Shown piece by piece: positions 43,386 to 51,584 of a stretch of 53,297 nucleotides of DNA; within the stretch, counting starts at the first letter, position 1; every line of letters begins with the position of its first letter. Below the pieces are notes generated by a model that saw only the letters and a list, made by a program, of their open reading frames with translations, did not search any database and was not told the DNA's origin. A program made the translations under genes and the position numbers. This DNA is from Bacteroidales bacterium (GTDB taxonomy: Bacteria; Bacteroidota; Bacteroidia; Bacteroidales; ML635J-15): contig JAQVOJ010000007.1 of assembly GCA_028702675.1 (NCBI GenBank), positions 1 through 53,297 on the forward strand, given 5' to 3'.

Positions 43386-44812
43386 TCTACAATTGTAAGT
43401 TTAATCATATTAGTTCGGTCGCGAGCCAAAATGGGGGTACTCCCAATATGTACTACTAAGTCGCCTGTTTTTAAAACTTTTTTAGATTTTAAAACTTCAA
43501 TAGAATAATTGATAGCCTTATCAATATTATCGAAATTAGGAATATGGAATGTTTTAATTACACCCCAAATCAATGGTAATTTACGCAATAACTTATCATT
43601 ACCAGTAAACGCATATATCTCTGCTTTAGGGCGATGACTCGACAATCGAAATGCTGTATATCCCGAATAAGTAAATGTTACAATTGCTTTTGCTTTTGTT
43701 TGTTCTGCCATTAAACTTGCATTATAACAAACACTGTCGGGTAAATAATCTTCGGAAAAAACTCCAGGTTTTTGATTTCTGTGATAAATAGTATTGTTTG
43801 CTTCTGTATATTCAATTATGCGTTCCATTGCTTCAATGCTTTCTACAGGATAAGCACCTACAGATGTTTCTCCACTAAGCATTAATGTATCAGCACCATC
43901 TAAAACTGCATTAGCAACATCGTTAGCCTCAGCTCTAGTAGGAGCAAAATTTTGTATCATGCTTTCAAGCATTTGAGTTGCAATAATTACAGGTTTTGCT
44001 GCTGATATGCATTTTGTAATAATGTTTTTTTGAATTGTGGGAACCTGGCAAAAATCAACTTCTACACCCAAATCTCCTCGTGCTATCATTATTCCGTCAG
44101 TTTCTAAAATAATAGAATCTATATTCTTTACAGCTTCGGGCTTTTCTATTTTGGCAATTATATTTAAATCTGCATTATTATTGCGTATTAATTTCTTTAA
44201 ATTTATGATGTCCTCGCTTGATCTAACAAAGGATAGAGCTACCCAATCAATATCATTATTTACAATGAATTGCATATCATTTAAATCTTTATCGGTAAGA
44301 CTCGGAAGTTCAATAATTGTATCAGGTAAATTTACACCTTTTCGAGAATGAGCAACTCCGCCAACAATTACTTTAGCTTTAACTATATCCTTTTTATTAG
44401 TTTCGGTAACTTTTAATTTAATTTTACCATCATCAATTAGAATTAAATCCCCCAGCTTTGTATTTACAGCAAATTTGTCATAGTTTATAAAAAACGAATC
44501 TGATGAATCTTGGGAGGTAGAAAAAACTACCTCACTGCCGGTTTCTAATTTTATTCCATTTGCAGGAAGCATACCTAAACGGATTTTTGGTCCCTGTAAA
44601 TCAGCCAAAATAGCAACACATACATTTAGCTCTTCTTCAATAGAACGTATTAACGAAATAATTCTAACTTTTTCTTCATAATCACCATGAGAAAAATTAA
44701 GCCTAAACACATCAAGACCCGCAATTATCATTTTTCGGAGTATTTCTCTATTGCTTGTAGCAGGTCCTAAGGTTGCAATTATTTTTGTTTTCGAATTAAA
44801 AATCTCTATCAT
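43382..44812 (-). CDS. pyk: Pyruvate kinase
   Basis: A 476-residue pyruvate kinase with TKIIATLGPATSNRE at 8-22, the NFSHGDYEEK substrate loop, an IAKIEKPEA active-site strand, MIARGDLGVE near 235-244 and MLSGETSVGAYPVE. The C-terminal regulatory domain is present (about 345-476). It converts phosphoenolpyruvate and ADP to pyruvate and ATP in glycolysis. The gene is single and convergent with the kinase-RapZ gene, sharing a TTAA at the stops. The upstream region shows no clear -7 element. Confidence 0.96.
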   Translation of the reverse strand: MIEIFNSKTKIIATLGPATSNREILRKMIIAGLDVFRLNFSHGDYEEKVRIISLIRSIEEELNVCVAILADLQGPKIRLGMLPANGIKLETGSEVVFSTSQDSSDSFFINYDKFAVNTKLGDLILIDDGKIKLKVTETNKKDIVKAKVIVGGVAHSRKGVNLPDTIIELPSLTDKDLNDMQFIVNNDIDWVALSFVRSSEDIINLKKLIRNNNADLNIIAKIEKPEAVKNIDSIILETDGIMIARGDLGVEVDFCQVPTIQKNIITKCISAAKPVIIATQMLESMIQNFAPTRAEANDVANAVLDGADTLMLSGETSVGAYPVESIEAMERIIEYTEANNTIYHRNQKPGVFSEDYLPDSVCYNASLMAEQTKAKAIVTFTYSGYTAFRLSSHRPKAEIYAFTGNDKLLRKLPLIWGVIKTFHIPNFDNIDKAINYSIEVLKSKKVLKTGDLVVHIGSTPILARDRTNMIKLTIVD

Positions 44813-45066
44813 AGATATTTAGTTTGTTTATTATGTAAATATGCAAAAAATTGTTTACCTGTATAACATATTTAAACTATTTATTTTAAATATTAACATT
44901 ATTATTCAAAAATAAATCAATAAAAATTAAGTATTTAAAATTTTTAGTAAGATATATTATCTATTCAATTAAAAATAATAAATAAGAAATATTTATTTAC
45001 ATAAGCAGTTTAAACATATATTTGTGCTCATATTTAATATAGGTTTAATATTTAAATTTAAAAATT
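44813..45066. other. Divergent intergenic region, AT-rich
   Basis: 254 bases between pyruvate kinase and a lipoprotein gene. It is very AT-rich with several TATTTAT-like runs; the only element I can support is the -7 candidate at 45017-45024. No small gene or hairpin of note. Confidence 0.5.
45017..45024 (+). promoter_or_regulatory. Candidate -7 promoter element of the lipoprotein gene
   Basis: TATATTTG matches TAnnTTTG exactly, 42 bases before the ATG at 45067. No TTG is seen at the -33 distance. Confidence 0.42.
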
Positions 45067-46092
45067 ATGAAGAAAAAGTGGATGATGTATTTGATGAGTT
45101 TGTTGCTGATAGGTTCGGTAACATTTGTAGGTTGTAATAAAGACGATGATGAAGATGACGAGCCGGAAATAACTGGAAAAATCGGAGGTTTAACAGCTAC
45201 TCTTGCTACCTATAATGGGAGAACCATTTTTTTGTCGTTTAATAATGAAGCTGCAGAACATATAACAAGCTTAGATGCTTATGATGTTTATCAGTCAGAA
45301 GACGGGGGAGAGTTTGAAAAAATCAAAAGTAACTTATCAGACACAACTTATACTGACAATAGGACTACTCATGGGAAAACTTATAGATACTTTATTAATT
45401 TTGATGGTATGTATAGCGACACCATTGAGATAGCTACAGCTCATCCTGCGATGCCATGGGTAAGTGCACGTGCAAGAGTTACAGGCGAGGGGTCAGAAGC
45501 TTATATTGAGCATATAAAACTAGAGTATTTCATTGGAGCATCAAGTGCAAAAGATGTAGTTGATAAATTCGAATTTTATCGAAATAATGAAAAAATTGGA
45601 GAATATCAAATTTCGCCAGTAACCAACAGTAATAGTTTCGATTATATTGATGACGATATCACATTTAATTTTGATGAGGAATACACTTACTACATTATTG
45701 CTATTACAACCGAAGGAGAACAAATACAAAGCCTTGATGCAGGTGTAACAGCAAATATTCCTGATGCAATTGATAGACCGGCACCTCAAGTTTCCGGAAT
45801 TAGTACTGATCAAGAGAATAATCTTATTTTTGTTCATGTTAATGATGTTTCTAATAGTGCAAGTTATATCGAGCTTTATGCTGATTTAGACGATGGTGCT
45901 TGGATATGGGAAGGATCAGCAGGTGTGTCTGAGCTTTCAACAGATGAAAACAATAATTACAAATTTGCTTTATCAACAGAAGATATTCCCGGTGGCTTTA
46001 AAACACTAGAATATAAAGCAAGAGTTACAATAATGAATAAAAATAGTGATTGGAGCAATTGGGGTATTTCAACGGTATTTATTCATTTCTAA
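45067..46092 (+). CDS. Predicted surface lipoprotein with fibronectin type III-like repeats
   Basis: A 341-residue lipoprotein: signal MKKKWMMYLMSLLLIGS and lipobox FVGC at about residue 23. The cysteine is followed by NKDDDEDDE, an acidic stretch resembling the Bacteroidota lipoprotein surface-export signal. The rest looks like three beta-sandwich repeats (about 40-125, 130-235, 240-341), each with a TYTDNRTTHGKTYRYFI-like or YTYYIIAITTEGE-like strand typical of fibronectin type III modules. No catalytic motif. It is a single gene ending in an intrinsic terminator; role unknown, perhaps adhesion or binding. Confidence 0.72.
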   Translation: MKKKWMMYLMSLLLIGSVTFVGCNKDDDEDDEPEITGKIGGLTATLATYNGRTIFLSFNNEAAEHITSLDAYDVYQSEDGGEFEKIKSNLSDTTYTDNRTTHGKTYRYFINFDGMYSDTIEIATAHPAMPWVSARARVTGEGSEAYIEHIKLEYFIGASSAKDVVDKFEFYRNNEKIGEYQISPVTNSNSFDYIDDDITFNFDEEYTYYIIAITTEGEQIQSLDAGVTANIPDAIDRPAPQVSGISTDQENNLIFVHVNDVSNSASYIELYADLDDGAWIWEGSAGVSELSTDENNNYKFALSTEDIPGGFKTLEYKARVTIMNKNSDWSNWGISTVFIHF

Positions 46093-46125
46093 GGACGTTT
46101 ATAAAACGCAAATTATTAGTTAATT

Positions 46126-46165
46126 AAGAGCAGGATCAATAATATGTTTGATTCTGCTCTTTTTA
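46126..46165 (+). terminator. Rho-independent terminator after the lipoprotein gene
   Basis: AAGAGCAGGATCA at 46126-46138 pairs with TGATTCTGCTCTT at 46149-46161 (13 pairs, one G-U), followed by a short T run. Confidence 0.87.
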
Positions 46166-46403
46166 AATTTTGAATATTATATTTTATGACGCTCATGCAA
46201 TCAATTTATTGTTAATCGGTTGCCATGAATATTAGTTAATCTCAGATGGGGACTATTTAAAAATAGTGTGGCTATGTAGCCATGTTTCTTTGAGTAATTA
46301 TGAGCCTGAGTGAAGTTCTATTCTAATAATTGTTGTGATTAGATATCACACTAACTCTTTAAAGAATTAGTAAAAGGATAACTCAAAAACATGGTGTTAC
46401 AAA
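46166..46403. repeat. Gene-free stretch with nested inverted repeats
   Basis: No gene is seen. CCATGTTTCTTTGAGTAAT at 46281-46299 is an imperfect inverted match of ATAACTCAAAAACATGG at 46378-46394. Inside lie TGTGAT/ATCACA (46334-46350) and ACTAACTCTTT/AAAGAATTAGT (46350-46371, one mismatch). Just before the left arm is the palindrome TGGCTA-TG-TAGCCA (46270-46283). Together they could form a branched RNA or be a small mobile-element remnant. Confidence 0.5.
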
Positions 46404-46535
46404 TTACATATCTTCTTCGCCGTCTTTTTTTAATCGTTTATGAAAATAGTTGATTGCTAAATTCGAGAGCCATACGGCTATAACAATAAATACAGGCCAT
46501 GCTAATAAACTGATTATTTCGGAAATATATTTCAT
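46404..46535 (-). CDS. 43-residue single-helix membrane protein downstream of cydB, possible bd-oxidase small subunit
   Basis: This short frame starts with ATG 11 bases after the cydB stop, same strand. The product begins MKYISEIISLLAWP, has one membrane helix (about 9-30), then FHKRLKKDG and an acidic end EEDM. Size, topology and position after cydAB recall CydX of E. coli (37 residues, one helix, acidic end), but the sequence itself is not alike. CydX stabilises the haem sites of cytochrome bd. Function here is inferred from context; the coding call rests on operon spacing, a sensible topology and the helix. Confidence 0.6.
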   Translation of the reverse strand: MKYISEIISLLAWPVFIVIAVWLSNLAINYFHKRLKKDGEEDM

Positions 46536-46546
46536 TATTCTAAAAT

Positions 46547-47686
46547 TTAATAAGTATGTTCATTTTTATCATTTATTTCGTCTTCTGTGATTTTCTTTTT
46601 ATTGATTAAACGCCATGCAAACACTATATATGCAATTACAAAAGGCACCAATAACGACACTATACTCATAGTTTTTAGGGTATAGAGGCTACTACTGGCA
46701 TTTTGTATAGTTAATGAATCGTTGATATTGTGCAAAGAAGGATAAAATGCTGTATTATTGTATCCGGCAATAAGAAATAGAGTCAGAACTACTAAAAATG
46801 TTCCGATTCCTGCAAACCAAATTCCTTTATCATATATCTTTTTTGAAAAAATGGAATTTAGAATACCGTAAAGAACTCCTACAACACCTAAAACAAAAAT
46901 TATAATTAATACAGGCATTTGCAATAAATTATTCAAATATTTAAAAGATTGCATTGAAACAATTCCTGAAGTAGGGTCAACAGCAAAACCATCTTTAATA
47001 AGTAAATAAATAACAAAACTCAGAAAAAACACTATAAAAGGGATTGTATTATAAATCAAATGCTTTTTTGACCTTTTAAGGATGTCTATTTGTTCTATGC
47101 TATTGATAAAATACAAAATTGCAAGAATTCTTGCTAGGAAGAATACGGTTAGCCCTAATGATAAATTATGCAAATTTAAAATAGCTTCGAGTCCACGAGC
47201 CAATCCATGCCACGAAACTCTATTAAGAGAATCGAGTTCAAATGGAACGCCATTGAATAGAGTTCCAACAACTACTCCAAGTAAAACTGTGCCAAACAAG
47301 CCATTAATAAAGAGCATTATTTCAAATGTTTTTTTGCCTAAAACATTATTTGGTTTTGACCTAAATTCGTAACTAACTGCTTGAATAGTAAATGCAAGAA
47401 GAATAGTTATCCAAAGCCAGTAAGCTCCGCCAAAACTTGAAGAGTAGAATAGGGGAAAAGATGCGAAAAAAGCACCTCCAAAAGTAACTAAAGTTGTAAA
47501 AGTGAATTCCCATTTACGACCTAGCGTGTTTACAATTATGTTTCGTTCTGTTTCTGTTTTTCCGATTTGATATATTAAAGTTTGTCCGCCCTGCACAAAT
47601 AAAAGAAATACAAGTGCTGCTCCAAGAACTGAAACGATTAACCACCAATATTGCTGAAAAAACAGCAGAGAAATTTCGTTTATCAT
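46547..47686 (-). CDS. cydB: Cytochrome bd ubiquinol oxidase subunit II
   Basis: A 379-residue membrane protein with eight to nine helices, of normal CydB length. The WWLIVSVLGAALVFLLFVQGGQTL start and EWEFTF/WKFTF-type segment (GRKWEFTFTTLVTFGGAFFA) are characteristic of the Bacteroidota form. It pairs with CydA to reduce oxygen to water with quinol electrons at the inner membrane, giving high-affinity respiration or oxygen removal in an anaerobe. The start shares one base with the cydA stop, and a small membrane protein gene follows. Confidence 0.92.
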   Translation of the reverse strand: MINEISLLFFQQYWWLIVSVLGAALVFLLFVQGGQTLIYQIGKTETERNIIVNTLGRKWEFTFTTLVTFGGAFFASFPLFYSSSFGGAYWLWITILLAFTIQAVSYEFRSKPNNVLGKKTFEIMLFINGLFGTVLLGVVVGTLFNGVPFELDSLNRVSWHGLARGLEAILNLHNLSLGLTVFFLARILAILYFINSIEQIDILKRSKKHLIYNTIPFIVFFLSFVIYLLIKDGFAVDPTSGIVSMQSFKYLNNLLQMPVLIIIFVLGVVGVLYGILNSIFSKKIYDKGIWFAGIGTFLVVLTLFLIAGYNNTAFYPSLHNINDSLTIQNASSSLYTLKTMSIVSLLVPFVIAYIVFAWRLINKKKITEDEINDKNEHTY

Positions 47687-49251
47687 TATTTGTTTCCTCC
47701 TTCTTTAGTTTTAGGACCTGTTTTAATCATTCTTGTCATAATGCTTACTTCAGCAATTAGAAGAGCAGTAAATATAAATGCAAATATCCAGAATGTAGTT
47801 TGAACAGAAGCTGAGCTAATATCGGTAACGCCTGCAGATACTGTTAATAAATCCTGTACTACCCAAGGTTGACGTCCTACCTCTGCAACTACCCATCCTA
47901 ATTCGGAAGAAATAAAACTCATTGGAATTGTAATAATACCAAGAATAAATAGAGGCTTACCCCATTTCAACTTATCAATCTTGTTTGTCATGCTTAACCA
48001 TAGAAATACAGCAAATACGAGTACGAAAAAGGTTCCGAATATTACCATAATATGAAAACTATAAAAAACCAGTGAAACATTAGGAACAATATCTTCAGGT
48101 TTTTCGAGGTATCCGTAACCTAAATGCTCAAAGTTTTTTTCAAATGTTTTTAAATGCATATTAGCACTTGTTTTGTCTTCGTGTTTTAAAGCTTTTTTAT
48201 ACTCTTTAAGTGAGTGTATTGCTAATTTACCTCTATTAATGCGTTCTTGTGCGGGAAGTATTCCAAATTCGGGATTTCCATGCACAAGGTCTTCGACACC
48301 AGCAACAAATGAGTTTTTATCAAAATTTATAAGATATGAAAGCACTCCTTTAAAACCAATTTTGAATAAGAATGGTTTTTCTTGGTTATTAACATCTTTT
48401 TTAGGGTTAAGTATTCCAATTCCAATTAATTCGGCACTTTCACCACCTTTATATAAACCTTCCATGGCGGCAAGTTTCATTGGTTGTTTTTGAGCAACTT
48501 GCACTGCCGAACCATGACCGGTAAATATTACAGCAAATATTGCCATAAGTCCAAATACGCCTGAAATAATTATACTGCGTTTAGCTAGTAAAACTTCTCT
48601 TTTTCGTAATAAGAAATAGCTGCTAACACCTATAACGAAAATAGCAGCAACAACATATCCGCTGGTTATTGTATGTAAGAATTTGTTAACTGCAACCGGC
48701 GATAGAAAAACGTCCCAAAAGTTAAGCATCTCGTTACGAGCTGTTTCAGGATTAAATGCCATTCCTACAGGATATTGCATCCAACCGTTTGCAACAAGTA
48801 TCCATAAAGCCGACAAATTAGCTCCAAGTGCTGTTAGCCAAGTTGCAGTAAGATGCATTTTTTTACTTACTTTATTCCACCCGAAAAACATTATTGCAAT
48901 AAAAGTTGATTCAAGGAAAAAAGCCATAATTCCTTCGATAGCTAGAGGTGCTCCAAAAATATCTCCTACAAACCACGAGTAGTTAGACCAATTAGTTCCG
49001 AATTCAAATTCAAGGATAATCCCTGTGGCTACGCCAATTGCGAAATTAACTCCGAATAGTTTCATCCAAAATTTTGTAATTCTCTTCCATTCGAGGTCGC
49101 CAGTTTTTACGTATCTGGTTTCCATTATTGCAATAATAAATAATATCCCAAGTGTAATAGGGACAAATATCCAGTGATACATTGCAGTAAGGGCAAATTG
49201 AGCCCGCGACCAATCAACTAAAGACGGATCAATGTTTAATAGTGTCATCAT
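47686..49251 (-). CDS. cydA: Cytochrome bd ubiquinol oxidase subunit I
   Basis: A 521-residue subunit with SRAQFALTAMYHWIFVPITLG (H26, matching the haem b595 ligand region), a conserved WMQYPVG near 157, and GRQPWVVQDLL near 458. The loop between helices 6 and 7 (about 255-375) is long, so it is a long-Q-loop oxidase. It carries haems b558, b595 and d and the quinol site. Its start overlaps the upstream DUF4492 gene by 23 bases. The order DUF4492-cydA-cydB is usual in Bacteroidota. Confidence 0.95.
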   Translation of the reverse strand: MMTLLNIDPSLVDWSRAQFALTAMYHWIFVPITLGILFIIAIMETRYVKTGDLEWKRITKFWMKLFGVNFAIGVATGIILEFEFGTNWSNYSWFVGDIFGAPLAIEGIMAFFLESTFIAIMFFGWNKVSKKMHLTATWLTALGANLSALWILVANGWMQYPVGMAFNPETARNEMLNFWDVFLSPVAVNKFLHTITSGYVVAAIFVIGVSSYFLLRKREVLLAKRSIIISGVFGLMAIFAVIFTGHGSAVQVAQKQPMKLAAMEGLYKGGESAELIGIGILNPKKDVNNQEKPFLFKIGFKGVLSYLINFDKNSFVAGVEDLVHGNPEFGILPAQERINRGKLAIHSLKEYKKALKHEDKTSANMHLKTFEKNFEHLGYGYLEKPEDIVPNVSLVFYSFHIMVIFGTFFVLVFAVFLWLSMTNKIDKLKWGKPLFILGIITIPMSFISSELGWVVAEVGRQPWVVQDLLTVSAGVTDISSASVQTTFWIFAFIFTALLIAEVSIMTRMIKTGPKTKEGGNK

Positions 49252-49471
49252 ATTCTGAAAATTTTGTTAGTTGATCCAATACATATTCGCTTCTTTCGGA
49301 ATCTGAATCAAAGTTTGTTTTTAGATAATTTGGAAAGAAAATAAACTTAACAAGTACAAATACTAATAGTCCTTTAAGGATAATAATCGTCCACAGAGTT
49401 TTACCCCAACGAGGCATATCTCTAAAGCCTTCATAATAGAACTTAAATACTTTTTTTAATGCTTTAATCAT
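49229..49471 (-). CDS. DUF4492 small membrane protein of the cyd operon
   Basis: An 80-residue protein: KVFKFYYEGFRDMPRWGKTLW, one membrane helix (about 24-46, IIILKGLLVFVLVKFIFF) and a charged tail. I recognise the YxGFRxMxxWGKTLW pattern of DUF4492, which in Bacteroidota and Campylobacterota lies directly before cydA. It overlaps cydA by 23 bases and has a candidate promoter upstream. It may help assemble or regulate the bd oxidase; the function is not established as far as I know. Confidence 0.85.
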   Translation of the reverse strand: MIKALKKVFKFYYEGFRDMPRWGKTLWTIIILKGLLVFVLVKFIFFPNYLKTNFDSDSERSEYVLDQLTKFSEYDDTIKH

Positions 49472-49496
49472 TACGAATTATTGGAATATTCACATT

Positions 49497-49504
49497 CAAA
49501 TATA
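49497..49504 (-). promoter_or_regulatory. Candidate -7 promoter element of the cyd operon
   Basis: Read on the minus strand this is TATATTTG, an exact TAnnTTTG match 25 bases before the DUF4492 ATG and within the 41-base gap after hydE. No -33 TTG match. Confidence 0.42.
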
Positions 49505-49512
49505 CAAACAAT

Positions 49513-50613
49513 TTATTTTGATTTATTAATTCGATTAAAATAGTGCTTAGAATCTCCCCACTTACCATATCCAATATCATCTCCTGCCATTCTAATACTG
49601 CTTTCTAAACAATTCATACAATGTTCTGCTTCTTCGTCGGTACATGGCTTATCTTCGTATAGTAAATAACCTTCACGATATTTTACAGGAGTTAAGTTTG
49701 GCATAATAACATTGGCACCGGCTTTTAATGCTTTTTCTCGTCCTACCGGATCTATTGCCTGCATAGCGGTAGTAGCAGCAATATTAATGTCTTTCAATAT
49801 TATACGTAAAAGAGCAAGCATTTTTAAACTCAATTCAAATCTTTCTTTACGGGGTAATAATAAATCTTTATATTGATATAGGGGTGTATCTTCATGCTCA
49901 ATATATGGTCCCATACCAGCCATGTCTATATCAAAATCTCTAAAAAAAACTAAATCTTGAGCTAAGTGTTCTAATGTTTGAAAAGGAAGTCCTATCATCA
50001 CTCCTGTACCAGTTTGGTACTCTAATTTCTTTAATGTGTAAAGAGATTCTAAGCGAGTGTCGAAGTCATGCTTTTTATTGTCGGGGTGCATTTTACGGTA
50101 TAAATCTCGATTAGAAGCCTCTATCCTTAGTAAATATCGTCTTGCTCCATTTTCTTTCCATATCCTAAAAGTTTCTTCGGTTTGTTCTCCAAGCGATAGG
50201 GTAATCCCCAAACTATTATCTGTTGCTTTATTTATCTTTTGTAAAAGAGAAGTTATCTTGTTAATAAAACTTTTGTCATTTCTTTCCCCGCCTTGTAGTA
50301 CTATCGAAGAATAATTGTTTTTATATGCGAACACAACGGCTTCAATTACTTCATCATCAGTCATTTGATATCGATCAAGCTTTTTGTTTCCTCCTCTAAT
50401 TCCGCAATAAAAACAGTTTTTTGAACAAATATTAGAATATTCGATAAGTCCTCGATAATACACTATATTTCCAACGTAATGCTTTTTTATCTCTGCGGCT
50501 TTGTCAAGAAGAGCTTGAAAACTTTCTCCAGTAGTTGCGAGAAGAAAAACTAAATCATCTTTATTAAGAAAATCTTTTTTAAGGATTTTATGAGTTTTTA
50601 AAATATTATCCAT
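49513..50613 (-). CDS. hydE: [FeFe]-hydrogenase maturation radical SAM protein HydE-like
   Basis: About 366 residues from the ATG at 50613; a TTG seven codons upstream would lengthen it but is less likely. The radical SAM cluster motif is C63, C67, C70 (CSKNCFYCGIR), followed by LQGGE, and the HydE-typical YQTGTGVMIGLPFQT and DMAGMGPYIEH segments. HydE helps build the dithiomethylamine-bearing subcluster of [FeFe] hydrogenase. HydF, HydG and the hydrogenase itself are not in the window, so the partners must lie elsewhere or this is a HydE-like enzyme such as a pyrrolysine PylB relative. It lies 55 bases after folD. Confidence 0.87.
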   Translation of the reverse strand: MDNILKTHKILKKDFLNKDDLVFLLATTGESFQALLDKAAEIKKHYVGNIVYYRGLIEYSNICSKNCFYCGIRGGNKKLDRYQMTDDEVIEAVVFAYKNNYSSIVLQGGERNDKSFINKITSLLQKINKATDNSLGITLSLGEQTEETFRIWKENGARRYLLRIEASNRDLYRKMHPDNKKHDFDTRLESLYTLKKLEYQTGTGVMIGLPFQTLEHLAQDLVFFRDFDIDMAGMGPYIEHEDTPLYQYKDLLLPRKERFELSLKMLALLRIILKDINIAATTAMQAIDPVGREKALKAGANVIMPNLTPVKYREGYLLYEDKPCTDEEAEHCMNCLESSIRMAGDDIGYGKWGDSKHYFNRINKSK

Positions 50614-50668
50614 GTCAGGATTATTTAATATCAAATGTTATTCTTTAACCTATAATTAAAACCTTTGT

Positions 50669-51547
50669 TCACTTAATATTAGATAAATATGCCTGCCATG
50701 TGTTTAGGAGTAAAGAGACGATTGTCATAGGACCAACACCGCCTGGTACAGGAGTAATATAGCTAGATTTAGGGGCAACATTCTCAAAATCCACATCACC
50801 AACTAATTTGAAGCCTGACTTAGTTTTATCGCTTTTTATTCTGGTAATACCAACATCAACCACAATGGCGCCATTTTTTACCATATCGGCAGTTACAAAA
50901 TTTGGTTTTCCCATAGACACTACTAAAACATCTGCCTGTTTAGTAATGTCTTTAAGATTTTTTGTTCTACTATGGCATAGTGTTACTGTTGCATTTCCGT
51001 ACTCATTGTTTTGGCTTAGCAATACACTTACCGGTCTGCCTACAATATTACTCCTGCCAATCACAACGCAATGTTTACCACTGACAGATAGATTGTTATG
51101 CCTTAGTAGTTCAACTATTCCTTTAGGCGTTGCTGAGACAAAAGAAGGTAATCCTGCCATCATCTTACCTAAGTTAACCGGATGAAACCCGTCAACATCT
51201 TTTTCTGGAGCAATTGTTTCAATTATTTTTTGTTCGTTAACTTGTTTGGGTAGTGGAAGTTGAACAATAAAACCGTCTATTTCTTTATCATTATTGAGCT
51301 CAACTATTTTTTTTAAGATTGTATTCTCTTCTACGTTTTCGGGATACCGAATTACTTCTGAAGTAAATCCAACTTGTGCACAAGCTTTTTCTTTGTGTCC
51401 TACATAAGTTTCGCTTGCCCCGTCGTTTCCGGCTATAATTGCAACAAGGTGGGGAGGGCGAAAACCTTTATTAACATATTCATTTACTTTTTCAGTAATT
51501 TCTTGTTTTATTTTTGCCGATGTAGCTTTTCCGTCTAAAAGGTTCAT
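50669..51547 (-). CDS. folD: Bifunctional methylenetetrahydrofolate dehydrogenase/cyclohydrolase
   Basis: A 292-residue FolD with YVGHK (catalytic K52), the GFIVQLPLPKQV substrate loop, DGFHPVNLGKM, GRSNIVGRPV in the NADP domain and PVPGGVGPMT near the end. It interconverts methylene-, methenyl- and formyl-tetrahydrofolate in the cytoplasm. It is 37 bases from ffh on the same strand, so it may be read from the ffh transcript. Confidence 0.96.
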   Translation of the reverse strand: MNLLDGKATSAKIKQEITEKVNEYVNKGFRPPHLVAIIAGNDGASETYVGHKEKACAQVGFTSEVIRYPENVEENTILKKIVELNNDKEIDGFIVQLPLPKQVNEQKIIETIAPEKDVDGFHPVNLGKMMAGLPSFVSATPKGIVELLRHNNLSVSGKHCVVIGRSNIVGRPVSVLLSQNNEYGNATVTLCHSRTKNLKDITKQADVLVVSMGKPNFVTADMVKNGAIVVDVGITRIKSDKTKSGFKLVGDVDFENVAPKSSYITPVPGGVGPMTIVSLLLNTWQAYLSNIK

Positions 51548-51584
51548 GGTAATATTATTTTTTAATCGTCTTTTTAACTAATAC

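Noticed and set aside
44037-44351. Plus-strand frame opposite pyruvate kinase
   Set aside because: It is the antisense shadow of a well-conserved kinase gene; the same holds for frames opposite cydA, hydE, folD and ffh.
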